64,000 nucleotides of DNA from Sphingomonas sp. 1F27F7B. Its GTDB lineage: Bacteria > Pseudomonadota > Alphaproteobacteria > Sphingomonadales > Sphingomonadaceae. Numbering within the stretch: position 1 is the stretch's first letter; every line of letters begins with the position of its first letter. The stretch is taken from positions 42,941 to 106,940 of the forward strand of contig NZ_SCMK01000016.1 of the NCBI RefSeq assembly GCF_005503355.1. Direction: 5' to 3'. The position numbers and the translations under genes are program-made. The notes beneath the pieces are model-generated. The model was not told the DNA's origin and made no database searches. It was given only the letters and a program-made list of their open reading frames with translations. Of the stretch, positions 26,213-34,626 are shown piece after piece.

Positions 26213-27154
26213 ATGAAGCACGCCCTCTGGCTCCTCGCCGCCCCCTTGCTGGTCGCAGCTGGGCAGGACAGCGCCCCGCCCGCCCCGCTGGCGACGCTCA
26301 ACGTCCGCCAGGCCGATGGCAGCTACAAGCTGGTCGAGCGGATCGACGTGCCCGCGGACCACAAGATCCATGACGGGCTGATCGCCATGGAGGGCCCGGG
26401 CTGGGAGAGCGACAAGATCGCCTATCGCCTGTATCTCGACGAGCGCAACGTGCCGGATATCTACGGCAAGAAGCTGCCCGGCAACGTGCTGCCGACGATC
26501 GGCATGGGCAAGGACGACTATCATTCGATGGCCCCCTGGGGGCAGGACATCTTCCAGGTCGACCAGTCGCTCGGCATGGGCGGCATCGGCGTGCTGCGCG
26601 GCGGCGCGGCGACGCAGCTGGGCAAGGCGAAGATCAGCGCGCGGGTGTTCAACACCGATCGCTCGGCGACGGTGCTGGTGACCAACACCGGCTTCCCGGG
26701 CGATGGCGGCCCGGCGGATCTCTCCACCACCTATCGGATCTTCGCGGGTTCGCGCCTCACCAATGTCGAGGCGCGGGTGAGCGGCAAGGTGCCGGCGATG
26801 ATCGCCGGGCTGACGCTGCACGACGGCATGACCAGGATCGAGAGCCCGAAGCGCGGCAAGTGGCGTTATTTCGCCACCTGGGGCCGGCAGAGCCTGGCCG
26901 GGGACGATCTGGGCATCGCCTTGTTCTATCCCGCCGACGAAGCCGCCGCGACGGGGAGCGACGGCAAGTCGCTCTATGTGCAGTTCTGCGACCCGCGGAA
27001 CATCCGCTACGCCTTTGGCGCCGCATGGGTGGAGGAACCGGGCGCGCCCAAGACCGAGCGCGAATTCCGCAAATGGCTGGACGACACGGCGGCCGAACTG
27101 GCGCGCCAGCCCTTCGTGGCGACGACGGCGCAAAAGACCTGCCCGGCGAAGTGA
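26213..27154 (+). CDS. Exported DUF4861 protein
   Basis: A 313-residue protein with signal peptide (cleavage near Ala16). It carries the DUF4861 pattern ADHKIHDGLIAMEGPGWESDKIAYRLYLDERN, then DYHSMAPWGQDIFQVDQSLGMGG and TLHDGMTRIESPKRGKWRYFATWG. DUF4861 proteins are nearly always found in pectin, alginate or ulvan degradation loci beside GH105/GH88 and lyases, but no activity is established to my knowledge. It is cotranscribed with GH105 here. A periplasmic accessory role in uronate oligosaccharide processing is the natural inference. Confidence 0.85.
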   Translation: MKHALWLLAAPLLVAAGQDSAPPAPLATLNVRQADGSYKLVERIDVPADHKIHDGLIAMEGPGWESDKIAYRLYLDERNVPDIYGKKLPGNVLPTIGMGKDDYHSMAPWGQDIFQVDQSLGMGGIGVLRGGAATQLGKAKISARVFNTDRSATVLVTNTGFPGDGGPADLSTTYRIFAGSRLTNVEARVSGKVPAMIAGLTLHDGMTRIESPKRGKWRYFATWGRQSLAGDDLGIALFYPADEAAATGSDGKSLYVQFCDPRNIRYAFGAAWVEEPGAPKTEREFRKWLDDTAAELARQPFVATTAQKTCPAK

Positions 27155-27166
27155 AGCTCTCGGCGG

Positions 27167-27190
27167 GTCCTCCCCTTCCGGGGAGGATCC
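27167..27190. terminator. Bidirectional terminator-like hairpin between DUF4861 and lyase genes
   Basis: GGTCCTCCCC TTCC GGGGAGGATCC forms a strong GC stem with one bulged base. It lies in the 39-bp gap between two convergent genes (stops at 27154 and 27194). There is no clear T-run on either strand. Confidence 0.5.
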
Positions 27191-27193
27191 GGG

Positions 27194-28477
27194 TCAGTTC
27201 CCGCTATTGGCATTCGGTTCGCTCACGCCCGAGCCGTTGCCGAAATACCGCTTGAGCTCGGTATCCTTCGCCACCGGATAGGCATCGCCCCATGCCCGGT
27301 TCGCGCGGCGCAACAATTCGTCCAGCTCGCCCGCCAGCGGGCGCAGCTCGGGCATCGGCCAGCTATCGACCTTGCGATAATAGGGCTTCAGGAAATCGGT
27401 GGCGCCCTTCAGGCTCCTGCCGCCATCGGCATAGTTCCACACGTCCACGCCCACGCACTTGCCCATCTCGGCCACGTCATAGGCGGCGAGCAGCGCGTAG
27501 ATCGAATAATGGAGGCTGCGGGTGCGGGCGAGCTCGAGCGGCAGCTTGCCTTCGGGCGTGATCTGCGGCGAGATGCGCTTCCTGCTAAAGGCCTCCGCCA
27601 CTGCCCTGGTCATCTCGGGGCGCCGGGCGAACAAGGCGAACTGCGCGGTCTGGGCATCGAACCACATGCCGTGGTTGTTCTTGGCCGCATTCTCCGCCTT
27701 GCCGTTCTTGCTCGTCTGCATCCAGTCGAGATAGTCGGAGAACCATTTCTCCAGGCTTTTCTGCTCCTCGGGCGCGAGCTTCGCCGAAGGACCGATCAGC
27801 CCGATGCCGTCGACCACCCGCTCGAGCCGCGAGGTATCGAGCACGCCCTCGGCGCGGCCCTCCTCGCGCCCCGGCACGGCCTGGGCATAGTTCATATTGG
27901 GGTTCATCCGCGTTTCGGGATTGAGGAACCAGGTGCGCACCAGGCTGGCCGCACGCCCGGCATAGCGCGGATTGTCGGAGAAATAATAAGCGAGGCTCAG
28001 CGTCTCGACGTCCGAGCTCATGCCCTCCAGGTCGCTGACGTCGAACTTGTCGGTGTTGCGGTCCGGATTGATCTCGCCGTCCTTGCGCATATAGGGCAGG
28101 CCGCCCGGCTTGCCGGGATCCGGCCACCAATAGGGCGCGAGGCTGATATAGTCGTGCCGATCGCGCGAAGGCGGGATCGTGCGCTTGTCGACCACCGTGT
28201 AGAGCGGCCGCTTCATCGCCGCCTCGGCACGCGCGATCAGCCCGTCATAGGCCGCCTTCACCGCCGGATCGGTCTGGATTGCGGCCTTGAGCCGCATCAT
28301 CGCGTCCGGCGCCAAGAAAAAGGTCCTGCGTCCGTCGAACGACGCGGAATATCCTTCCGCGCCGGCGCAGACCGGCTGCTGGGTATCTAGGCCAGGGGAG
28401 GCGATCCCGGCATGGGAGGCAGCCTGCGGCGCAAGCGCCGCAGCCAGGACGAGGAGAACAGAGGAGCTGCGGCGCAT
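27194..28477 (-). CDS. Polysaccharide lyase of the alginate_lyase fold (PL5/PL38-like)
   Basis: A 427-residue exported protein (signal peptide to about residue 22). It belongs to the alginate_lyase (PF05426) all-helical fold: HDYISLAPYWWPDP, DVETLSLAYYFS, the active-site pair Asn268-His269 in KNNHGMWFDAQ, and LPLELARTRSLHYSIYAL with a candidate catalytic Tyr324. The family cleaves 1,4-linked uronic acids in alginate or glucuronan by beta-elimination. PL38-type enzymes acting on glucuronan are a close match in my recollection, so glucuronan is as likely as alginate. AAAGGAACATCCG precedes ATG 28477. It follows the TonB-dependent receptor by 20 bp and shares its transcript under operator copy B. 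Confidence 0.83.
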   Translation of the reverse strand: MRRSSSVLLVLAAALAPQAASHAGIASPGLDTQQPVCAGAEGYSASFDGRRTFFLAPDAMMRLKAAIQTDPAVKAAYDGLIARAEAAMKRPLYTVVDKRTIPPSRDRHDYISLAPYWWPDPGKPGGLPYMRKDGEINPDRNTDKFDVSDLEGMSSDVETLSLAYYFSDNPRYAGRAASLVRTWFLNPETRMNPNMNYAQAVPGREEGRAEGVLDTSRLERVVDGIGLIGPSAKLAPEEQKSLEKWFSDYLDWMQTSKNGKAENAAKNNHGMWFDAQTAQFALFARRPEMTRAVAEAFSRKRISPQITPEGKLPLELARTRSLHYSIYALLAAYDVAEMGKCVGVDVWNYADGGRSLKGATDFLKPYYRKVDSWPMPELRPLAGELDELLRRANRAWGDAYPVAKDTELKRYFGNGSGVSEPNANSGN

Positions 28478-28497
28478 CGGATGTTCCTTTCGCGTGC

Positions 28498-31404
28498 TCA
28501 GTAGCGGATCCGGACGCCGAAATAATATTGCGGGCCGCTCTCGCTCACCTCGGCGATCGAGTCGTAGCCGCCCTTGTAGAACACGTCCTTGGTGTTGGTG
28601 ACGTTGAGCGCCTGGAGCTTGATCTGGACGTTCCTGGTCAGGTCATACTGGGCCGACAGGTTCAGATAGCCTGCATCCTGCACGCCGCGATTCGTGCCGC
28701 TGTTCGGCTTGAAATAATGCGAGCGGTAGCGATACATCGCGCGCAGCGAGAAGCCCTTGCGCTCCCAATAGACCGTGCCGTTGGCGACATATTTGGAGAG
28801 GCCGATCAGGTTCTCCGGATCGAGATAGAGCGCCAGCGTCGACGTGTCCGGATATTCGAAGTTCGCCAGGGCGATGTTGAGCGAGCCGTTGACGCCGAAC
28901 CCGCTCAGGATGCCGGGCAGCCACGAGAAGTTGTGGCTGCCGGTGAATTCCACGCCGTAGAGGTGACGCAGCTCGGGATCATTCGCCGGCGCGATCACGT
29001 TGACATTGTAGTTCGCCTGGCTGGGCGCCCCGCCATCGACCACCGTCGTGATGGCGATCGTCGTCGGGATGCCTGCCGAGCGCGAGATCACCGAGCCGCG
29101 CAGCCATTTGTAATAGCCCGCGATCGAGAAGAGCGTATCGCGGCTCGGATAGAATTCCAGGCTGAGATCCGCATTCCAGGCACGCATCGGCTTCAGGTTC
29201 GGATTGCCGCTGGTCGGGTTCAGGATGATGTTGGCCGCACCCGTGCCGGCAGCCTGGGGATTGAGCGCGATACCCGCGCCGAAGCTCTCGATCGGCGAGC
29301 GCGACAGGGCGCGATAGCCGGCGGCGCGCAGCTTGATCTTGCTCGACAGGTCGAAGGCCAGGTTGAGGCTGGGCAGCCAATATTGATATTCGCCCTTCAG
29401 CGTATCCGTCTGGATCGTGCCGCTGGGATCGGCCGCGACGGTATAGTTGTCCGACGTGCTGTCGATCGTCACCTTGTACGGCAGGCGATAGCCAAGCGAA
29501 GTGATGCTGGTCTTCACATAGCGCAGGCCGATATTGCCGCTGAACGGCGTGTCGCCAAGGTCGCCGCCGAAGCTGGCCATCGCATAGGCGGCGGTGATCT
29601 TCTCGGTCACGTCGATGTCGCTGGGATCGCGGCTCTCCGCCGGCAGCGGCAGCGCATCCGAGCCGGTAAAGGCCCGGTAGAGGCACTGATTGTCGAAGGT
29701 CGCCCAACTGGTCAGGTTGGTGTTGGTGGTCGGGAAATATTCCGTGGCGGGAAAGCCGCGCCGGCAATTGGCGTTGGCGTTGCCGATGATCTGCGCGACG
29801 GTCATGCCGCCATAGGGCAGGATCGTGTTGAAATCGTTGTTGCGATTGTTGTCCAGCGTGCGCTGGTGCTCCGAATAGCGGCCGCCCGCCTTGATCGACT
29901 TGATGAAGCCGCCATCGGCGAAGCGATATTCGCCGTCGAGCCGGCCGGCCCAGATATCGTCCTTGCGATCGGTGACGAAGCGATTGCGCGCATAGACCGC
30001 GGTGTTCGCGTTTGCCCCGAAGGCGGCCGGATCGTTGACGTCGAAATTGAAGAAGGTGACGCGCGGGACGATCGGGCTTTCCGAATAATCCAGCTCATAG
30101 CCGACGCGCGTGGTGGAGCGCATGCGGGTGGCCTTCTGCGTCTCGGTGCGGTGCGAATCCGAGAAGCTGGCATCGCCGGTGATCACGAAATTGCCCGGCT
30201 TCCAGGTGACGGTGGCGCCGCCGCCCTTGTAGGTCTCGTTGCGCTCGCGCAGCTCGAGCTGGTTCTCGATGTTCGAATTGCCGCTGTACTTGATCAGCGC
30301 GCCCTTGCTGAAGCCGTTGGTGCCGTCGCCGATGAGGATCGGCTTCACGCCGCGCAGGCCCTCGGCGATCGCGAGGATGTTGCGGTCCTCCGTCGATTCG
30401 CGCTTCGACCATTGGCCATCGATCGAGATGTCGAGATTGGGCGCCGGGCGCCACTGGAGCGCGCCGATCACTGCGTTGCGCAGTTCCTGCGTGTTCTGCT
30501 GGCGGAAGCTGCGCGACTGGGTGGTATAGTAAGTGGCGCCGATCGTCTCGCCGCTGCGCGGCGCGCCGCCCATCTGGCAATTGACCGTGGCGCCCTGGCC
30601 GGCGATCGCCGTGCCGTTGTTCGCCGAGGTGTTGCACGGCACGAAGGCCGAGTTGCCGTTGTAATAGTCCTCCGGCGCCGCGACGTCCTGGCGCTGATAG
30701 CCGATCGCGATGCCGATCTCGCCGATGCCGGTGCGGAACTGCTTCACCAGGCTGGCATTGGCGCGATAGCCCAGGCCGTTGCGGCCGATGATCGCATCGT
30801 CCTTGGGCAGGTACGAGCCGCGGATCTCCGCCTGGAAGCGCGACTTGCCATAATCGAGCGGGCGCATCGAGCGCAGCTCGATCACGCCGCCGATGCCACC
30901 TTCGAGGAAGTCGGCGCGCTGGGTCTTGTAGACGATGACGCCGTTGACCAGCTCCGAGGGGAATTGCTGGAAGGCGACGGAGCGGTCCAGGCCTGCAGTC
31001 GAGACTTCGCGGCCGTTGAAGGTGGAGAAGCTGAGCGTCGGGCCGAGGCCGCGCACCGAGAGCTCGTTGGCATTGCCCTTGAAGCGATCGGCCGAGACGC
31101 CGGTGATGCGCTCCAGCGTATCACCCACGCTGTTGTCCGGCAGGGCGCCGATCTCGTCGTTGACGATGCCGTCGAGCACCACATCGGCATTGCGCTTCAC
31201 GTCGATCGAGCTGCGCTGCTCCGCGCGCGCGCCGGTGACGATGATGGCCTGTTCCGCATCCTGGGGCGCCGCATTGTCCGCCTGGGCGGACTCGGGCGCA
31301 GCCTCGGCGGTCTGCGCATGGGCCGGCATCACCGCACAGGCGGATGCCAGCAACGCCAGGCGCAGCGAGTTGCGTCCGAAAGCGGAAAAAACAGTCCCAG
31401 GCAT
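28498..31404 (-). CDS. TonB-dependent receptor of the polyuronate locus
   Basis: A 968-residue receptor with signal peptide (cleavage near MPAHAQTAE), an N-terminal Ala/Asp/Glu-rich spacer and a TonB-box-like AIIVTGARAEQRSS. The plug contains DRFKGNANELSVRGLGPTLS and GIGGVIELRSMRPLDYG; the barrel ends in FGVRIRY. The length and the DNSVGDTLERITGV segment match the large sphingomonad carbohydrate receptor group. It would import the oligouronides made by the lyases. Promoter and operator copy B overlap upstream; the lyase gene follows it directly. Confidence 0.9.
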   Translation of the reverse strand: MPGTVFSAFGRNSLRLALLASACAVMPAHAQTAEAAPESAQADNAAPQDAEQAIIVTGARAEQRSSIDVKRNADVVLDGIVNDEIGALPDNSVGDTLERITGVSADRFKGNANELSVRGLGPTLSFSTFNGREVSTAGLDRSVAFQQFPSELVNGVIVYKTQRADFLEGGIGGVIELRSMRPLDYGKSRFQAEIRGSYLPKDDAIIGRNGLGYRANASLVKQFRTGIGEIGIAIGYQRQDVAAPEDYYNGNSAFVPCNTSANNGTAIAGQGATVNCQMGGAPRSGETIGATYYTTQSRSFRQQNTQELRNAVIGALQWRPAPNLDISIDGQWSKRESTEDRNILAIAEGLRGVKPILIGDGTNGFSKGALIKYSGNSNIENQLELRERNETYKGGGATVTWKPGNFVITGDASFSDSHRTETQKATRMRSTTRVGYELDYSESPIVPRVTFFNFDVNDPAAFGANANTAVYARNRFVTDRKDDIWAGRLDGEYRFADGGFIKSIKAGGRYSEHQRTLDNNRNNDFNTILPYGGMTVAQIIGNANANCRRGFPATEYFPTTNTNLTSWATFDNQCLYRAFTGSDALPLPAESRDPSDIDVTEKITAAYAMASFGGDLGDTPFSGNIGLRYVKTSITSLGYRLPYKVTIDSTSDNYTVAADPSGTIQTDTLKGEYQYWLPSLNLAFDLSSKIKLRAAGYRALSRSPIESFGAGIALNPQAAGTGAANIILNPTSGNPNLKPMRAWNADLSLEFYPSRDTLFSIAGYYKWLRGSVISRSAGIPTTIAITTVVDGGAPSQANYNVNVIAPANDPELRHLYGVEFTGSHNFSWLPGILSGFGVNGSLNIALANFEYPDTSTLALYLDPENLIGLSKYVANGTVYWERKGFSLRAMYRYRSHYFKPNSGTNRGVQDAGYLNLSAQYDLTRNVQIKLQALNVTNTKDVFYKGGYDSIAEVSESGPQYYFGVRIRY

Positions 31405-31450
31405 GGAATCTCCCCGTCAGTATATTACGCCCGTTTTCGGGTCAGATGGC

Positions 31451-31480
31451 TTGGTAAGGCCAATTTGGCACCGGTGTCAA
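31451..31480 (-). promoter_or_regulatory. Promoter and GntR operator copy B, upstream of the receptor
   Basis: Read on the minus strand: TTGACA (31480-31475), 17 bases, then TTACCA as the -10 position. The operator AAATTGGCCTTACCA (31465-31451) covers this -10 element, an arrangement that favours repression. An extra half-site AATTGGCC lies at 31484-31491. The promoter is 47 to 76 bp from the receptor ATG at 31404. Confidence 0.72.
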
Positions 31481-31520
31481 CCCAATTGGCCAGCGCGGAT
31501 GCCCCGGATCGTAACGGCCG

Positions 31521-33401
31521 TCACTTGTAGCTTAGCGACCAGGTCAGGGTGAGCGGTGCGGCAAGCCGCCTTGCCGCCAGCGTGCAGCGGACCAGCGAGG
31601 CGAAGGCCCCGCTGGGCGCGCGATATTCCCCTCCCGTTGCCGGACCGGCCGTGCAGCCGTCATAGCCCGTGGCCGAGAAGCCGGTCACTTCCCCTGCCCC
31701 GAACGCCACGGCGCCGGGCCCGACGCTGCGCGGATCGCCCGAGAAGCCGGCGAACTCGAGCGCGACGCCGGCAAGGTCGACGGGTGCGGCGGCGCGATAG
31801 ACATCCGTGCGCGTTATCCTGCCCGGCGCGAACTCGTAGCGCGTGCTTACGGTGATGCGCTTGTCGACGACCGGCGCGTTGCCGCCCATCCGGTCCATCG
31901 CGTCCTGTCGCCAGCTGACGATCGTGCGATCGCCCCGGCGCTGCCAGGTGATGCCGCGGAACCAGGCCAGCGGCATCAGCATGCCGCCATCGGCGAGCGC
32001 GAAGCGCGGCGTCAGCTGGGGGAAGCTCGCATCCGCCGATCCCTGGAGCATCCCGCCCGCGAACGGGATCGGAAAATAGGGATTGTGCATGTGCTGGTCT
32101 TCGGCGCCGTTGATGATGGGCAGGCCGATGACATGGCCGCGATCGCGCAGCGTGAGCAGCGCACGATCATGCTCGCCCCGCGCGAACCAGGTGAAGCGGA
32201 CGGCCGGCAGCGTCTTCAGCCACGCCGCATAGTCGGGCGACGGTGCGGCTCGCTTGTAACCCAGGGCGTTCCATAGTGCGTTGGTGTAGATGTACTGCCG
32301 CGCCAGGCTCAGATTCTCGCCGAGGATCCGGTGCTTGCCACGATAGCCGTCGGTACGCCGGCCCCGATCCCACAAATTCACCGAGCCGGTCGCGGGATCG
32401 AGCCAGAAATCGGCGTAGCGCGCGGCGATCCGGCTGGAGAGCGCATAGGCCATGTCGCGTTCCCGCGGAGCAAGTACGCCGAGCCTGGCGGCAGCGGTCA
32501 GCACTTCAAGAAGCGCCGTCTCGCCATAAGTGCCGATGCTTCGGCCATATTCCCAGCCCTCGCCGGTGAGCGTCGCGCGCGCCAGCATCAGTTCGGCGGA
32601 CCTGCGCAGCCAGGCCTTCACTTCCGGGGTGGGCGTCATGCCCGTCTCGATGAAGCGCTGGGCGATTTCGCCGATCAGCAGCACCGAGTAGCGATCGAAG
32701 CGGCCATGTCCGTCGGTCTCGTCGGCAAAGCCATATTTGCCCGAATAGATGCGGTAATGCGCAATCATCCGCTCGAGCAGCGCCTTGGACCCCACCTCGT
32801 CCTCCCAACCGAGCAGATAGCGCAGCCGCGCGACGCTGAAGGCGACGCCGTAATAATTGTTCGGCAGGCCGTGCAGCAGGTCGAGCGACCGCACGTCGAC
32901 GAAGCTGCGCCAGTCGAGACGCTGGCGGAGGCGCGCGAGCGTGTCCGGGCGCACCGCCGCTTCGAGCAGCCCGGCCTGCTTCAGCGCATGGAGAGCGGAG
33001 ATGTAATAATAGATGCCCCAGGTGTCGTTGGGGTCGTCGATCGTGAGGTCCGCGATCTCACGATAGCCGGCGAGATATTCGGCCAGGCGCGGATCGCCGC
33101 GAGGGGTGTCGAGAAGCAGATAGGACAGGCCGGAAGCGATCTTGCCGGGGAGGAACTTGTCGCCGCTGTCGAACACCGGCACGCCGTCGAGCCGCATGCC
33201 ACGCTTCTCGCGCAGCAGCTGGTGGAGCAGGCCCGCCAGCTGCGGCATCAGCCGATCCTCGATCGTCGCATCCATCGACGGCGCAGTGACGTAGACGGGG
33301 CCGTGCGGTGCCGGCGCGGCCTCCTGCGCGGCAGCGGCAGCCGGGCTTGCGAGCGACGCGAGACAGGCGGCGCCGAACAGCGCGCGCGAGCGATTCTTCA
33401 A
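31521..33401 (-). CDS. Exported putative polysaccharide lyase of undetermined family
   Basis: A 626-residue protein with signal peptide (cleavage near Ala24). Residues 45-390 are helical repeats and 395-626 look beta-rich, the (alpha/alpha)-toroid plus beta-sandwich plan shared by PL8, PL12, PL15, PL17 and PL21 lyases. Candidate active-site stretches are LPNNYYGVAFS (181-184), GHGRFDRYS (231-239), GRSIGTYGE (286-294) and INGAEDQHMHNPYF (His437, His439). I cannot place it in a named family. It has its own promoter and operator copy C, in the same regulon. The start is a TTG at 33401 with AGGAG seven bases upstream; there is no ATG in a plausible position. A uronan-cleaving function is inferred from context and fold. 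Confidence 0.7.
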   Translation of the reverse strand: MKNRSRALFGAACLASLASPAAAAAQEAAPAPHGPVYVTAPSMDATIEDRLMPQLAGLLHQLLREKRGMRLDGVPVFDSGDKFLPGKIASGLSYLLLDTPRGDPRLAEYLAGYREIADLTIDDPNDTWGIYYYISALHALKQAGLLEAAVRPDTLARLRQRLDWRSFVDVRSLDLLHGLPNNYYGVAFSVARLRYLLGWEDEVGSKALLERMIAHYRIYSGKYGFADETDGHGRFDRYSVLLIGEIAQRFIETGMTPTPEVKAWLRRSAELMLARATLTGEGWEYGRSIGTYGETALLEVLTAAARLGVLAPRERDMAYALSSRIAARYADFWLDPATGSVNLWDRGRRTDGYRGKHRILGENLSLARQYIYTNALWNALGYKRAAPSPDYAAWLKTLPAVRFTWFARGEHDRALLTLRDRGHVIGLPIINGAEDQHMHNPYFPIPFAGGMLQGSADASFPQLTPRFALADGGMLMPLAWFRGITWQRRGDRTIVSWRQDAMDRMGGNAPVVDKRITVSTRYEFAPGRITRTDVYRAAAPVDLAGVALEFAGFSGDPRSVGPGAVAFGAGEVTGFSATGYDGCTAGPATGGEYRAPSGAFASLVRCTLAARRLAAPLTLTWSLSYK

Positions 33402-33414
33402 TTGGCCTCTCCTT

Positions 33415-33454
33415 TTGGTCAGGCCAATTTCCATGTCACGGTAATCGGTGTCAA
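33415..33454 (-). promoter_or_regulatory. Promoter and GntR operator copy C, upstream of the putative lyase
   Basis: On the minus strand TTGACA (33454-33449) is followed 21 bases later by the operator core TTGGCCTGACCA (AAATTGGCCTGACCA, 33429-33415). The spacing to TTGACA is 10 bases more than in copy B, one helical turn. A half-site GGCCAATTG continues directly into the TTG start codon at 33401. Confidence 0.7.
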
Positions 33455-33574
33455 GCCACATCGCCGCCAAATCTATGCGTGGCCCGCGTCGAAGCGGACG
33501 CCGGCGGGCGGGGCCTAGCCGCACGACACCGCGCACCGCCTACCGCCCGGGGTGAGGTCTCATTCAGCGAACCG

Positions 33575-33710
33575 CGTCATCCCCGCGAAAGCGGGGATCC
33601 AGGGTAATGCGGGATATCGGCATCACCGTGCGAACACCGTCCGGAGAGGACGAGATCTGCCACACCTGCTCCGCGCTTGGCCCTGGATCCCAGCCTGCCC
33701 GGAGATGACG
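33575..33710. repeat. REP/BIME-like palindromic element
   Basis: CGTCATCCCCGCGAAAGCGG on the left and the complementary TGGATCCCAGCCTGCCCGGAGATGACG on the right, about 80 bp apart, with the right half degraded. It fills most of the 367-bp gap between the putative lyase and GntR genes, along with the operator and promoter near 33.4 kb. No gene is visible in the gap. Confidence 0.75.
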
Positions 33711-33768
33711 AAAGAAATCAAGATCTTGATCGAGGCCTCACCCCAAGCCAAGCGGGAGAGGCCCGGCC

Positions 33769-34539
33769 TCAGGCCGAACCGATCTTGAGCCGCTGGGCGA
33801 CGCTGTTCCGGCGCGCGTCGATCTCGCTGCGGGCGCGCTCCATCGCCTCGAGCTCGGTGGCTTCGAGCAGATCGTCGACCACGCCGCGCAGATGGAGGCG
33901 CATCGCATTGCGGGCGGCATGCGGATCGCGTGCCTTGAGCGAATCGAGGATCGGACGATGCTCCTCCACCCGCGGCGTGATGCCGCCCCGCTTGGCGCGC
34001 GCGAACATGTTGGCGGCAAGCGGCGACTTGGTGCGCAGATCCCAGAGATACTCGACCACGCTGCGGATCGCGGCATTGCCGGTGGCGTTGGCAATGGCAA
34101 GGTGGAAGCGGTGATCGGCATCCATCACGGCGGGCTCGTCCGAATCATCGGCCCCCATGTCGTGCAATATCGCTTCGAGCTCCTCGATCTGCTCGTCGGT
34201 GATCGAGACTGCGGCCAGGGCCACCGCCTCGCCTTCGAACAGGATGCGCGCTTCGGTCAGGTCGAAGGCACCCACATCGAAATTGAGCGCATCGGCACGC
34301 TCGCCGCTGCCGTGATCGCGGCGGGTGACATAGAGGCCCGAGCCGTGCCGCGCCTCGATCCAGCCCTTCATCTCGAGCGCGATCATCGCCTCGCGGATCG
34401 TCGGCCGGCTGACCTTATACTCCTCGGCCAGATCGCGCTCGCCCGGCAGGCGGCTGCCCGGCGACCAGCGCCCGGCCTCGATCGCATCGGTGATCGAGGC
34501 GGCCACCCGCTGGTAGAGCTTGTTGCCGGTAATCTTCAT
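33769..34539 (-). CDS. GntR-family regulator, FadR/FCD subfamily (UxuR/ExuR-like)
   Basis: A 256-residue regulator. N-terminal winged helix: LYQRVAASITDAIEAGRWSPG, LPGERDLAEEYKVSRPTIREA, and wing GSGLYVTRR. The C-terminal FCD domain has metal-binding residues in DADHRFHLAIANATGN, HRPILDSL and AMRLHL. FCD regulators of this type (UxuR, ExuR, GntR) are released by uronates or aldonates. It is divergent from manD across an 87-bp gap containing operator copy D, and four copies of AWATTGGCCTKACCA precede the polyuronate transcription units, making it their probable repressor, with mannonate, fructuronate or glucuronate as candidate inducers. Confidence 0.85.
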   Translation of the reverse strand: MKITGNKLYQRVAASITDAIEAGRWSPGSRLPGERDLAEEYKVSRPTIREAMIALEMKGWIEARHGSGLYVTRRDHGSGERADALNFDVGAFDLTEARILFEGEAVALAAVSITDEQIEELEAILHDMGADDSDEPAVMDADHRFHLAIANATGNAAIRSVVEYLWDLRTKSPLAANMFARAKRGGITPRVEEHRPILDSLKARDPHAARNAMRLHLRGVVDDLLEATELEAMERARSEIDARRNSVAQRLKIGSA

Positions 34540-34569
34540 CGCACCCTCATCGTTACACTACCTCGTAGG

Positions 34570-34609
34570 TTGACACGATAGGTCATACAAGTGGATATTG
34601 GCCTGACCA
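34570..34609 (+). promoter_or_regulatory. manD promoter and GntR operator copy D
   Basis: TTGACA at 34570-34575 and GATATT at 34594-34599 (18-base spacing) form a promoter. The operator ATATTGGCCTGACCA (34595-34609) covers the -10 and start-site region. The gap also holds the GntR start, so autoregulation is possible. Confidence 0.75.
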
Positions 34610-34626
34610 CTCCAGGGGGTTTCGTT

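Noticed and set aside
28528..31530. A 1000-codon open frame on the plus strand opposite the TonB-dependent receptor
   Set aside because: It is antisense to a clear receptor, its predicted protein is made of Arg/Ala/Glu/Asp runs with no domain, and it lacks a ribosome site. GC-rich codon bias on the true strand produces such frames.
34591..34626. GTG 34591 as start of manD
   Set aside because: The -10 element (34594-34599) and operator cover it. TTG 34627 with AGGGGG upstream fits the ManD family N-terminus.
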